A stretch of 13,261 bases of DNA from Syntrophorhabdaceae bacterium PtaU1.Bin034 (GTDB taxonomy: Bacteria > Desulfobacterota_G > Syntrophorhabdia > Syntrophorhabdales > WCHB1-27), in NCBI GenBank assembly GCA_002067405.1, contig MVRP01000103.1, positions 1 to 13,261 on the forward strand, written 5' to 3'. Positions 1 through 9,462 of this stretch are shown here, one piece after another (the first letter of the stretch is position 1; each line of letters begins with the position of its first letter). Below the pieces are notes generated by a model. It was not told the DNA's origin and searched no databases. It saw nothing but the letters and a program-made list of their open reading frames with translations. Made by a program: the position numbers and the translations under genes.

Positions 1-20
1 TTCCCTTTAGTAAAATTTTC

Positions 21-50
21 TTGACATTGTTTGAGCTGATTCACTATTGT
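21..50 (+). promoter_or_regulatory. Candidate sigma70-type promoter for the symporter operon
   Basis: A perfect -35 box TTGACA lies at 21-26, followed after 18 bp by TATTGT at 45-50, which matches TATAAT at four of six bases. It would start a transcript near base 57 with a leader of about 200 nt before the small membrane protein. A second weaker pair, TTGCTC at 128-133 and AATAGT at 151-156 (17-bp spacing), could be the real or an additional promoter. The -10 box of the first candidate falls inside a long dyad at 33-65, which fits a regulated promoter. Seen: the boxes and spacing. Inferred: activity. Confidence 0.45.
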
Positions 51-65
51 CTAGTGTATCAGCTC
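33..65. repeat. 14-bp-arm inverted repeat overlapping the candidate promoter
   Basis: The arms 33-46 and 52-65 pair at 13 of 14 positions (only T41/T57 fails) around a 5-base centre, TTGTC. The outer eight bases, GAGCTGAT and ATCAGCTC, are perfect. The dyad covers the spacer and -10 region of the TTGACA promoter and is followed by G-rich sequence instead of a T run, so it does not look like an intrinsic terminator. The likeliest reading is an operator for a dimeric repressor or activator; a 5' leader hairpin is the alternative. No regulator gene is adjacent in the window. Confidence 0.6.
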
Positions 66-259
66 TAGGGGGATTGGGGAGTCCGCCATTAGACGATATC
101 TTTTCATCGACAGCACGATAGCATTCTTTGCTCAAGCACCCTTAGAAAACAATAGTACAGTTGCGCTTTAAAACATCTCCGGGAAAGGGGGTGATGAAAA
201 GGAAACGCGATTATTTTTTGGGGGGAAAAATCCGTGCAAATTCAGAAAGGAGGTGTCGT

Positions 260-379
260 ATGCAGCCTGATATAAGTGAATTGATGACTGCATGGTATGT
301 TTGGGGGGCATTGTTTCTTGCAACAGCTTTGATGACGGTAATTGGAACACATCTGATCACGAGGGGGTGGAAAGAATGA
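260..379 (+). CDS. Small one-helix membrane protein, symporter accessory subunit
   Basis: This 39-aa protein starts MQPDISELM, has one hydrophobic helix (about residues 11-30, WYVWGALFLATALMTVIGTH) and ends in a short basic tail, TRGWKE. The start is chosen because AAAGGAGG at 246-253 sits the right distance upstream; an in-frame ATG at 194 with GGGGGTG before it would add 22 mostly charged residues and is less likely. Its stop overlaps the symporter start as ATGA (376-379), so the two are probably translationally coupled and made together. Very short proteins next to sodium:solute symporters are a known annotation class (symporter small accessory protein); membership here is inferred from size, single helix and position. 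A role in assembly or gating of the transporter is plausible but unproven. Confidence 0.75.
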   Translation: MQPDISELMTAWYVWGALFLATALMTVIGTHLITRGWKE

Positions 380-1980
380 ACCCACAAGCCGTTGGTCAGT
401 TTCTCACTGTACCGAAGCCAGACGCACAAATGATTATATCCGGCATTATTGCCGTAGGCATTTTGCTGTGCGCTTCGGTTTTCCTCGGCCTCATGGGAAA
501 AAAACAGTGGAAATCATTCGATGAATATTTGGTGGGAAAAAGGGATATCGGACCGTTCGTTACCGCCGCCGCCCTTTCGGCTTCTTACATTTCCGGATGG
601 GCATTCTGTGGCAGCACGGGCATTGTCTACACGCTCGGCTTCTCCGGTATGTGGTTCGCCGGCATCTGGAGCCTCGTGGGGATCATCCCCTGCATCTGGC
701 TGGGCGCGGTCAAGACACGCGATTTTTCTGCGAAACTCGGAGCAGCTACCTTACCTGAAACGATAGGCAGGAGGTTCGACTCCAAGGGGCTTCAGACAGT
801 CGTCGCCATTTCAATGCTTTTCTTTCTTTTTCTGTATTCAGTCGGCCAGTTGAAGGCGGGCGGTACGGTCTGGTACGCGATGACCGGTCTCTCGCCCTTC
901 TGGTGCCTGCTCCTGTCAGTCTTCATCGCGTGGCTCTACATGGTCCTTGGCGGCTACGTCGGGAACCAGTACGCAATGGCCCTTCAGGGGCTGGTATTCG
1001 CGATCGTCGGCACCCTTCTCGGTTTGTGGGCAATCATTTATATAGGGGGTTTTACGGGTATAACCGAACAACTTGCAGCCCAGAACCCGAAGCTCATGGC
1101 CCTCATCAGACCGGAATTGCCGAAGGTCGGCTTTCCTCAGCTTATGTCGAGCTGGGTGGGCATTCTCGCCACGCCAATCATTTTCTTCACCATGGCCGTC
1201 GGATTCCCGCATAATGTGAGCAGGTTCCTGGGCATGAAGAAGGTGACGAAAAGGGATTACTGGATGCTCATCTTCATCGTCTGGCTCTTCACCGGTATTC
1301 CGATCATGCTCGACTGTTCGAGCAACGGTCTGGTTGCCCGCGTGCTTTATGGCCCCGGCCTTCTGAAAATTGAGCCGTGGAAGGGCGACCTCGCGGCTCC
1401 GATGCTCTCGTACGCACTTGGAGGGTCCTGGATGCTCGCTGCCTACACAGCAGGCCTCTTCTCGGCGGCCCTATCAACTCTCGCCGGCATGGTTTTCATT
1501 ATGAGCGCGAACGTGACGAGGGATATCATCAAACTGTGGTGGCCGGAGGTATCCGACAAATCGATGCTGTATCTCGGCTATTTCCTTATCGCCCTGTTCC
1601 TTTTCCTGCCTTTCTACTGGACGCTTGTGAGGCCGCCCGAGCTGCTCTCGATCTTCATGGGTCTCGCGGCTATGGGATTGGGAGCGGTATTCTTCTTTGT
1701 CACCGCCATATCCTACTACTGGAAAAGGGCAACGAAGTGGGGCGCCATATGCACGGTCGTCTGGGGCACGGCCCTCACCCTGTACGGCGGGTACGCGGTT
1801 CTCGCGAGGAAGCCGCCGCTTTACGGTATGGGGAGCTATGAATGGTTCATGGTCATCAGCTGCGGTCTCGTCTATTTCATCGTGAGCGCATTGACAAAGC
1901 CGCCAAAGAGGGAACTGATCGACAAACTCTTCCCTTCAGCCGTGAACCAGGTATCACCACGCGCTGCGAAGCAAGCGTAA
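376..1980 (+). CDS. Sodium:solute symporter family (SSS) transporter
   Basis: A 534-aa integral membrane protein with about 12-13 hydrophobic segments, the usual size for the SSS family, which couples Na+ entry to uptake of an organic solute across the cytoplasmic membrane. Family features include the first core helix with AALSASYISGWAF (about residues 62-74 from the ATG), the motif GNQYAMALQG, and the helix with SAALSTLAGM followed by SANVTRDI, where the Ser/Thr pair is the expected Na+ ligand region. The ATG at 376 is chosen because GAGGGGGTGG lies just upstream and the codon overlaps the preceding stop; the frame is open further upstream but has no better start. Substrate cannot be read from the sequence: monocarboxylates, amino acids and others are all known for the family. 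The neighbourhood of organic-acid enzymes mildly favours a carboxylate. A strong terminator follows at once. Confidence 0.9.
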   Translation: MNPQAVGQFLTVPKPDAQMIISGIIAVGILLCASVFLGLMGKKQWKSFDEYLVGKRDIGPFVTAAALSASYISGWAFCGSTGIVYTLGFSGMWFAGIWSLVGIIPCIWLGAVKTRDFSAKLGAATLPETIGRRFDSKGLQTVVAISMLFFLFLYSVGQLKAGGTVWYAMTGLSPFWCLLLSVFIAWLYMVLGGYVGNQYAMALQGLVFAIVGTLLGLWAIIYIGGFTGITEQLAAQNPKLMALIRPELPKVGFPQLMSSWVGILATPIIFFTMAVGFPHNVSRFLGMKKVTKRDYWMLIFIVWLFTGIPIMLDCSSNGLVARVLYGPGLLKIEPWKGDLAAPMLSYALGGSWMLAAYTAGLFSAALSTLAGMVFIMSANVTRDIIKLWWPEVSDKSMLYLGYFLIALFLFLPFYWTLVRPPELLSIFMGLAAMGLGAVFFFVTAISYYWKRATKWGAICTVVWGTALTLYGGYAVLARKPPLYGMGSYEWFMVISCGLVYFIVSALTKPPKRELIDKLFPSAVNQVSPRAAKQA

Positions 1981-2018
1981 GAAAAGGGGCCTTCGGGCCC
2001 CTTTTCACTTCTTTTTTT
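1981..2018. terminator. Strong intrinsic terminator, probably bidirectional
   Basis: A perfect 11-bp stem (1981-1991 with 1996-2006) closes on a TTCG tetraloop and is followed by seven T at 2012-2018 on the plus strand, ending the symporter transcript one base after its stop codon. Read on the minus strand, the same hairpin ends in TTTTCTT, so it can also stop transcription coming from the adhesin-E-like gene. A second hairpin without a T run, CGGGACGTT with AACGT-G-CCCG (2021-2045), lies next to it. Confidence 0.9.
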
Positions 2019-2058
2019 GCCGGGACGTTTTCAGGAACGTGCCCGCTTCTATCGCGTG

Positions 2059-2526
2059 CTACCTCTTTTGCGGACAGACGATCGTCGAGAGCCTGTCGAG
2101 CATGGAACCGGGCGGCGTCTCCTGCCAGTCTTTGTACGTGCCCGCCCTCGCATAATCGAGCGTTTTCCCGTCGGCCGTCAGCTCGTAAACCTTCTGAACA
2201 GAATACTCCCTCTTCTTGCTGAAACAGTTCAGTTCGTAAAGTACGTTCCTGTGCGAGAGCGTGTCGTAACCTTCGGTGGGGAATCCGTATTTTTTTCTCT
2301 TCTCGATGTACCTGGCCTTGCCTTCCGCATTGAACATAACCTGGGTCAGAACCCTGACTATCCCCGGGGAGGGTTTGGCTGACGTATCGAGTTTGTAGAA
2401 ATGATTCCCATCCTCGTCCTTTCCGTAAGAAGTCCAGTCGGCCGCGTAAAGGGACAAGGATATAAGGGTGATGCTAAAAACCAGAGCGATAATGATTCTG
2501 GTCTGCCTTGTCATTCCCTGTGTCAT
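2059..2526 (-). CDS. Secreted surface-adhesin-E-like protein
   Basis: A 155-aa protein with an N-terminal signal peptide (hydrophobic about residues 11-27, cleavage near LYA/ADW). The mature part begins with the W...DEDGNHFYKLD pattern, then an alternating beta-rich stretch, LYELNCFSKKREY with Cys101, and a C-terminal PPGSMLD...CP with Cys151. This order (W, two Cys, PGS...C) resembles the surface-adhesin E family of small exported proteins; the two Cys may form a disulfide. The ATG at 2526 is preferred because AGGAGG lies just upstream (2531-2536 on the plus numbering); a longer in-frame extension to 2658 would run through the terminator hairpin and lacks a signal peptide at its start. Function is unknown; adhesion is only the family name. 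A hairpin terminator separates it from the gene upstream. Confidence 0.7.
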   Translation of the reverse strand: MTQGMTRQTRIIIALVFSITLISLSLYAADWTSYGKDEDGNHFYKLDTSAKPSPGIVRVLTQVMFNAEGKARYIEKRKKYGFPTEGYDTLSHRNVLYELNCFSKKREYSVQKVYELTADGKTLDYARAGTYKDWQETPPGSMLDRLSTIVCPQKR

Positions 2527-2564
2527 CTTTCCTCCTGTTTTTGACCGTGCGCGTTGGTTCGGAT

Positions 2565-2606
2565 AAAAACAAGGGCCAAGACCGCTATATCCGGCCTCAG
2601 CCCTTG
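2565..2606 (-). terminator. Hairpin terminator or attenuator between the two secreted-protein genes
   Basis: On the minus strand the arms 2606-2593 and 2583-2570 form a 14-bp stem (11 Watson-Crick and three G-U pairs) with a 9-base loop, followed by five U. Read on the plus strand, the three G-U pairs become C-A mismatches, so the fold is specific to minus-strand RNA. It sits 35 bp after the DUF4412-type gene and 38 bp before the start of the adhesin-E-like gene. No clear promoter is seen between hairpin and start codon, so read-through may feed the downstream gene. Confidence 0.7.
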
Positions 2607-2641
2607 CTGTACGCACCACGCTGATTGTTGTCCTTTTGCTC

Positions 2642-3229
2642 TTAATGGCCGCCGCCACCTAATGTGTCGGGAACAGCGGTAAGGTCCTTTTCCGCACCGG
2701 CGGGCAAATCGAACACATTGTCGGCGACGCCGCCCTTTTTGATGTTCTTGTACTCGACGCTCCAGCCTCCGTTGACCGTGGTCATCTTTACAGGGAAGTT
2801 CACGTCTGTCGCAAACCACTGGTAGTAGGTTTCCGTCTTCTTGCCCTCTTTAACGGCTACCTCGTACTTTTTAGTCGGATGTCCGTCTATCGTCTCTGTC
2901 CCAACCTGTTTTCTGCTCACCTCGCCGTATACCTTTTCCTCGATCCTCGGCATCATTGCAGGCGTGAGCTTGGCCTCCGTGTATGTCTTTTCATAGGCGT
3001 TAATCTGCCACAGTACATTCTTGTCTCCCCGGACCACAGAGTAGAAAGGAGTGCCTGCCCTGTCTACCCGCACCTTCTTGTCCTTTACATAGACCTTCCC
3101 CATCGCCGTCTTCTTACCAATTTTTGTGACGGTATCGGCAATCAACTCCACCGCATAAGCAGTTGAGACAGCAGCGATAAAGAAACAAAGCACCATACCG
3201 ACAACAATTCCCCACCCTTTACTAGTCAT
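2642..3229 (-). CDS. Exported DUF4412 / LolA-like beta protein
   Basis: A 195-aa protein with a clear signal peptide: MTSKGWG, a hydrophobic core to about residue 24, then the AYA/VEL cleavage site near residue 26. The mature part is beta-rich with repeated two-strand patterns (KVYVKDKKVRVD, YYQWFATDVNFPVKM, WSVEYKNIKKG) and DNVFDLPAG near the end, a pattern common in LolA-like and DUF4412 proteins that bind lipids or hydrophobic ligands in the periplasm. It ends LGGGGH. The ATG at 3229 is chosen over the in-frame TTG at 3241 because it gives a proper signal peptide and has GGGGGG about six bases upstream. It lies 80 bp after the carboxyltransferase on the same strand, and a hairpin terminator follows it. 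Precise function unknown. Confidence 0.65.
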   Translation of the reverse strand: MTSKGWGIVVGMVLCFFIAAVSTAYAVELIADTVTKIGKKTAMGKVYVKDKKVRVDRAGTPFYSVVRGDKNVLWQINAYEKTYTEAKLTPAMMPRIEEKVYGEVSRKQVGTETIDGHPTKKYEVAVKEGKKTETYYQWFATDVNFPVKMTTVNGGWSVEYKNIKKGGVADNVFDLPAGAEKDLTAVPDTLGGGGH

Positions 3230-3309
3230 ACATCCCCCCAAGTTGTAAGATTATTTGATTCCCCAACAACCGTTTACCACTTATGCAGGGGTGGGTGCAA
3301 CAAAAAAAA

Positions 3310-4743
3310 TCAGGTTTGGGCCGTGGGCTCTCCGGTCCGCCCTGTTTTTTCCGCGCTCTGGGCCGCTCTCCGTTTGAGGAACTCCAATCCGGTCATCGGA
3401 TAGAGGGCGTAAATGAGAACATCTTCCATCCTGTCCGATATCCCCTTCAGGGCCTCGCGTGCCCTGGGCAACTCGGGCTCCAGGATGTCTCCCGGCCTTA
3501 CGTTGATAGGTTGTTCACCCCTCTCGTAGCCTTTGAGCGCCTTCTTTCTCACCTCTTCATCCACAGGGGCTGAGGGATGGCCATAGAGTCCGTAGAAGTA
3601 ATCCTTCACCTCTTTCGTGATCATCTTGTACCTTCCTGCGAGCACATTCATCACGGCCTGGACACCGACTATCTGGCTCGTTGGCGTTACAAGCGGAGGA
3701 TAGCCCATTTCGGCCCGTGTCCTCGGTATTTCTTCATACACCTCGTTAATGCGATGAAGTGCCTTGGCCTGCTTCAGCTGGCTGACGAGGTTGCTTATCA
3801 TGCCGCCGGGTATCTGGTGCATGAGCACATTTATGTCGATGACCGAGAATTTGGTCGTATCGGAGAACGGCATGTACTTCGAGATGATGCTTTCCAGATA
3901 CTCATCGATTTCAGGGAATTTCGCCAGGTCGAGACCCGTATCCCGGCTAGTGCCCGAGAGGGTCACGATAAACGGCTCCACAGCAGGATGTGAGCTTCTC
4001 AGGGCGAAAGGCTCCACGCAGGTATCTATACCGTCGACACCCGCTTCTACCGCCTTGAGACATGCCATGGACGCCATGCCGCTCGTATAATGGGTGTGCA
4101 GATGGACCGGGATCCGGAGCTCTGACTTAAGGGCGGACACGAGGTCGTACGCATCGTAAGGTGATATGATACCGGCCATATCCTTGATACAAAAGGAATC
4201 GGCGCCCATTTCCTCGATTTGTTTGGCCTTCGAAACGTAATAGTCCAGGTTGAAGATGGGGCCGCCGAGCCTTCTTTCCGTGAGGGCATACGAGAGCGTT
4301 CCCTGAATATGCATGCCTGTCTTCTTGATCGCTCTGAAAGCCGCAGCAAAGTTCCGTTCGTCATTGAGGGCATCAAAGACACGAAAGATCTCAATCCCGA
4401 CCTCGGCCGCTTTCCCGACAAACGCCTCCACCACGTCATCCGCATAGTGGCGATATCCCACGAGGTTCTGTCCTCTCAGAAGCATCTGAAACCTCGTCTT
4501 CGGCATTCTGGCCTTGAGAATGCGTACCCTCTCCCAGGGATCTTCATCGAGAAACCTTGTAGCTACGTCAAATGTCGCGCCACCCCACACTTCCATTGAG
4601 TAAAAGCCGATATCATCCATCTTTTCGGCTATGGGCAGCATGTCCTCCGTAGTCATCCTCGTTGCGAAAAGCGACTGGTGGCCGTCCCGGAAAGTGACAT
4701 CCGTGATGAGCAGGGGTTTCTTTTCTCTTGTTTCTTTTGTCAA
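3310..4743 (-). CDS. Pyruvate/oxaloacetate carboxyltransferase (OadA/PycB-type, no biotin domain)
   Basis: A 477-aa cytoplasmic enzyme chain with the HMGL-like TIM barrel of the carboxyltransferase domain, which moves CO2 between carboxybiotin and pyruvate/oxaloacetate. Visible metal and catalytic residues: Asp20 in TFRDGHQ, Lys187 in CIKDMAG (the lysine carbamylated in this family) and His216/His218 in VHLHTH. The C-terminal PYC/OadA region follows (MGYPPLVTPTSQIVG, YGLYGHPSAPVD). The chain stops about where the biotinyl domain would begin in full-length OadA (about 600 aa), so a separate biotin carrier and, for pyruvate carboxylase, a biotin carboxylase subunit must be encoded elsewhere. 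The start is TTG at 4743 with AGGAGGT five bases upstream; the next Met is residue 30, past the catalytic Asp. It lies 190 bp downstream of the larA-like gene on the same strand. Direction (anaplerotic or decarboxylating) is not decided by the sequence. Confidence 0.88.
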   Translation of the reverse strand: MTKETREKKPLLITDVTFRDGHQSLFATRMTTEDMLPIAEKMDDIGFYSMEVWGGATFDVATRFLDEDPWERVRILKARMPKTRFQMLLRGQNLVGYRHYADDVVEAFVGKAAEVGIEIFRVFDALNDERNFAAAFRAIKKTGMHIQGTLSYALTERRLGGPIFNLDYYVSKAKQIEEMGADSFCIKDMAGIISPYDAYDLVSALKSELRIPVHLHTHYTSGMASMACLKAVEAGVDGIDTCVEPFALRSSHPAVEPFIVTLSGTSRDTGLDLAKFPEIDEYLESIISKYMPFSDTTKFSVIDINVLMHQIPGGMISNLVSQLKQAKALHRINEVYEEIPRTRAEMGYPPLVTPTSQIVGVQAVMNVLAGRYKMITKEVKDYFYGLYGHPSAPVDEEVRKKALKGYERGEQPINVRPGDILEPELPRAREALKGISDRMEDVLIYALYPMTGLEFLKRRAAQSAEKTGRTGEPTAQT

Positions 4744-4933
4744 GGCTACCTCCTGGTATGCTTGTTGGACTTTGCACCTCTATCCATTTAACACGACAAA
4801 TGTCTTTATGAATATAGGAGAGTTACCCGGTCCCATGTGCCAAATACCTTAAGGCAACAGGAGATAACCATTGCCTGAAAGTTATTCGGTTCGGGGGTAA
4901 TACTGAAAAACTGCGAGAGGTGATCCTGTCACA
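4744..4933 (-). other. Intergenic region between larA-like and carboxyltransferase genes
   Basis: This 190-bp gap holds the AGGAGGT ribosome site of the carboxyltransferase (4748-4754), a TATATT -10-like box (minus strand, 4816-4811) without a good -35, and a weak hairpin GGCAA/TTGCC (4853-4857 and 4871-4875). I see no convincing terminator, so co-transcription with eno and larA is possible, perhaps with an internal promoter. Confidence 0.4.
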
Positions 4934-7555
<2,622 letters not shown>

Positions 7556-7625
7556 ACTTAATTATCAATGCGGGATTCTTGAAGTAATTGTGATTTCCCC
7601 CGCACGCCGCGACCGCCCGATCTGT

Positions 7626-7654
7626 TTCATTTTGGCCTGTATTTGTCGTATAAT
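7626..7654 (+). promoter_or_regulatory. Candidate promoter for ilvD
   Basis: A perfect TATAAT box lies at 7649-7654. The hexamer 17 bp upstream, TTCATT at 7626-7631, matches TTGACA at only three positions, so the -35 is weak and an activator may be needed. The start would be near 7661, leaving a leader of about 50 nt, too short for a T-box or a peptide attenuator. Confidence 0.5.
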
Positions 7655-7711
7655 AGAGGCTCGCTGCACATGAAGCGTTGACGAAAAGCCAGACAGTACA
7701 AGGGAGGTAGT

Positions 7712-9397
7712 ATGAGATCGGACAGGATGAAGAAAGGGATCGAAAAAGCGCCGCACCGCTCGCTTTTCAGCGCAGTAGGGATGCTTCCGGAAGAGCTTGA
7801 AAAACCCATTATCGGCATTGCCAACTCGGCATCCGAACTGATCCCCGGTCACATCCATCTTAACCGTATTGCCCAGGCGGTAAAAGACGGTATCCGCCTG
7901 GCCGGCGGGACCCCCTTTGAATTTGCAACTATAGGCATCTGCGACGGCATCGCCATGAACCACGAAGGCATGAAGTACTCCCTGGGATCAAGGGAGCTTA
8001 TTGCCGATTCGGTAGAGGTTATGGGAAAGGCATATCCCTTTGACGGGCTGGTGCTCATACCTAACTGCGACAAGATCATTCCGGGTATGCTTATGGCCGC
8101 GCTCCGGCTCAATATCCCGGCTGTACTGGTGAGCGGCGGGCCGATGCTTGCGGGGCGTTTCAGGGGCCGCTCCGTGGATTTGATCTCGGTTTTCGAAGGC
8201 GTTGGAAAGGTGGCGGCCGGAACCATGGCAGCGGAAGAGCTGGCCGAACTGGAAAGTTGCGCGTGTCCGGGAGCGGGTTCGTGCGCAGGTATGTTCACGG
8301 CAAATTCCATGAACTGTCTGAGCGAGGCGTTGGGCATCGCACTTCCCGGCAACGGCACCATCCCCGCGGTCCACGCCCACAGGATCAGGCTCGCAAAGAA
8401 AGCCGGAAAGGCAATCGTGGACCTGGTCGGCAAGGATATGAAACCGAGGGACATAATAACCTTCGAAGCCTTCAAGAATGCCATTACCGTTGACATGGCA
8501 TTCGGGGGATCGTCAAATACGGCCCTTCACCTGCCCGCAATCGCCCACGAGGCGGGAATAGACTTGCCTCTCACCCTCTTCGACGAGATATCCGAAAAAA
8601 CACCGCACATCTGTTACATGAGCCCGGCCGGTCCCCATCACCTTGAAGAACTGGATGAAGCAGGCGGGGTTTATGCAATAATGAAGGAACTTTCCGGGAA
8701 AAACCTCGTCGACGGAAGATGCGAGACTGTTGCAGGCATCACCCTGGGAGAAGCCCTCGAAGGGGCCGGGGTAAAGGACCCCGGTGTGATCAGACCCCTC
8801 GATAAGCCATATCATGACAGAGGCGGACTTGCCGTGCTGAGGGGCAGCCTGGCGCCGGGCGGGGCCATACTCAAGATCGCGGGGGTGGCTGACAACATGA
8901 GGAGATTTACGGGTAAGGCCCGCGTATTCGAGAGCGAAGAAGAGACCATGGCGGCAATTATGGAAGGAAAGGTCCAGGCCGGAGACGCCGTCATCGTGCG
9001 CTACGAGGGGCCCAAAGGGGGTCCGGGTATGCGTGAAATGCTGAGCCCGACGAGCGTCCTCTGCGGCAAGGGGCTCGACCAGGATTGCGCCCTGGTCACG
9101 GACGGCAGATTTTCCGGCGGCACAAGGGGACTCTGCATAGGTCACGTCTCTCCGGAGGCAGCAGAAGGTGGTCCTATCGGCCTCGTGAGGGACGGCGATC
9201 CGGTAGAGATAGATCTCGACAGAAAATCGATAGACCTCCTGGTCGGAGAAGAGGAGATGAAAAGAAGGCGCAGGGAGTGGAAGAGACCGGAGCCGAACAT
9301 CAAGGAAGGGTATATGGCCCGTTATGCGGAAATGGTAACAGGGGCGGCGAGCGGAGCAGTTTTCAGGCCGGTCTGGCGTGAGGAGCAGCAACGATAG
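7712..9397 (+). CDS. ilvD: Dihydroxy-acid dehydratase
   Basis: A 561-aa iron-sulfur dehydratase of the IlvD/Edd family, converting 2,3-dihydroxy-isovalerate and 2,3-dihydroxy-3-methylvalerate to the 2-keto acids of valine and isoleucine synthesis in the cytoplasm. Seen: [18 protein letters not shown] start, [17 protein letters not shown] (Cys77, Asp78), NCDKIIPGM (Cys119, Asp120, Lys121), [15 protein letters not shown] (Cys191), [20 protein letters not shown] and TDGRFSGGT. Cys119 and Cys191 are expected cluster ligands; the position that holds Cys in plant-type [2Fe-2S] enzymes is Gly46 here, so Cys77 may be the third ligand (inference). Length and motifs fit the short bacterial/archaeal IlvD rather than Edd. 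The ATG at 7712 has GGGAGGTAG just upstream. No other branched-chain genes are nearby; a GlcD-type gene follows 65 bp later. Confidence 0.93.
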   Translation: MRSDRMKKGIEKAPHRSLFSAVGMLPEELEKPIIGIANSASELIPGHIHLNRIAQAVKDGIRLAGGTPFEFATIGICDGIAMNHEGMKYSLGSRELIADSVEVMGKAYPFDGLVLIPNCDKIIPGMLMAALRLNIPAVLVSGGPMLAGRFRGRSVDLISVFEGVGKVAAGTMAAEELAELESCACPGAGSCAGMFTANSMNCLSEALGIALPGNGTIPAVHAHRIRLAKKAGKAIVDLVGKDMKPRDIITFEAFKNAITVDMAFGGSSNTALHLPAIAHEAGIDLPLTLFDEISEKTPHICYMSPAGPHHLEELDEAGGVYAIMKELSGKNLVDGRCETVAGITLGEALEGAGVKDPGVIRPLDKPYHDRGGLAVLRGSLAPGGAILKIAGVADNMRRFTGKARVFESEEETMAAIMEGKVQAGDAVIVRYEGPKGGPGMREMLSPTSVLCGKGLDQDCALVTDGRFSGGTRGLCIGHVSPEAAEGGPIGLVRDGDPVEIDLDRKSIDLLVGEEEMKRRRREWKRPEPNIKEGYMARYAEMVTGAASGAVFRPVWREEQQR

Positions 9398-9462
9398 CCC
9401 GACCCGGGATGAACCGGCCGGACGGGGAAATGCAGGCGCGGTAATGACGGAGGAAGAGAGAA

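Noticed and set aside
194..262. Upstream in-frame ATG at 194 with GGGGGTG before it, as the start of the small membrane protein
   Set aside because: It would add a charged, low-complexity extension, and the ATG at 260 has the better AAAGGAGG site; kept only as an alternative.
3302..3344. Run of eight T (minus strand) right after the carboxyltransferase stop as a terminator
   Set aside because: Only 4-bp stems can be drawn in the sequence before it, and they sit about 15 bases away; not a convincing hairpin.
4811..4860. Sigma54-type promoter suggested by TGGCAC upstream of the carboxyltransferase
   Set aside because: The required GC element at the -12 position is missing at the correct distance.
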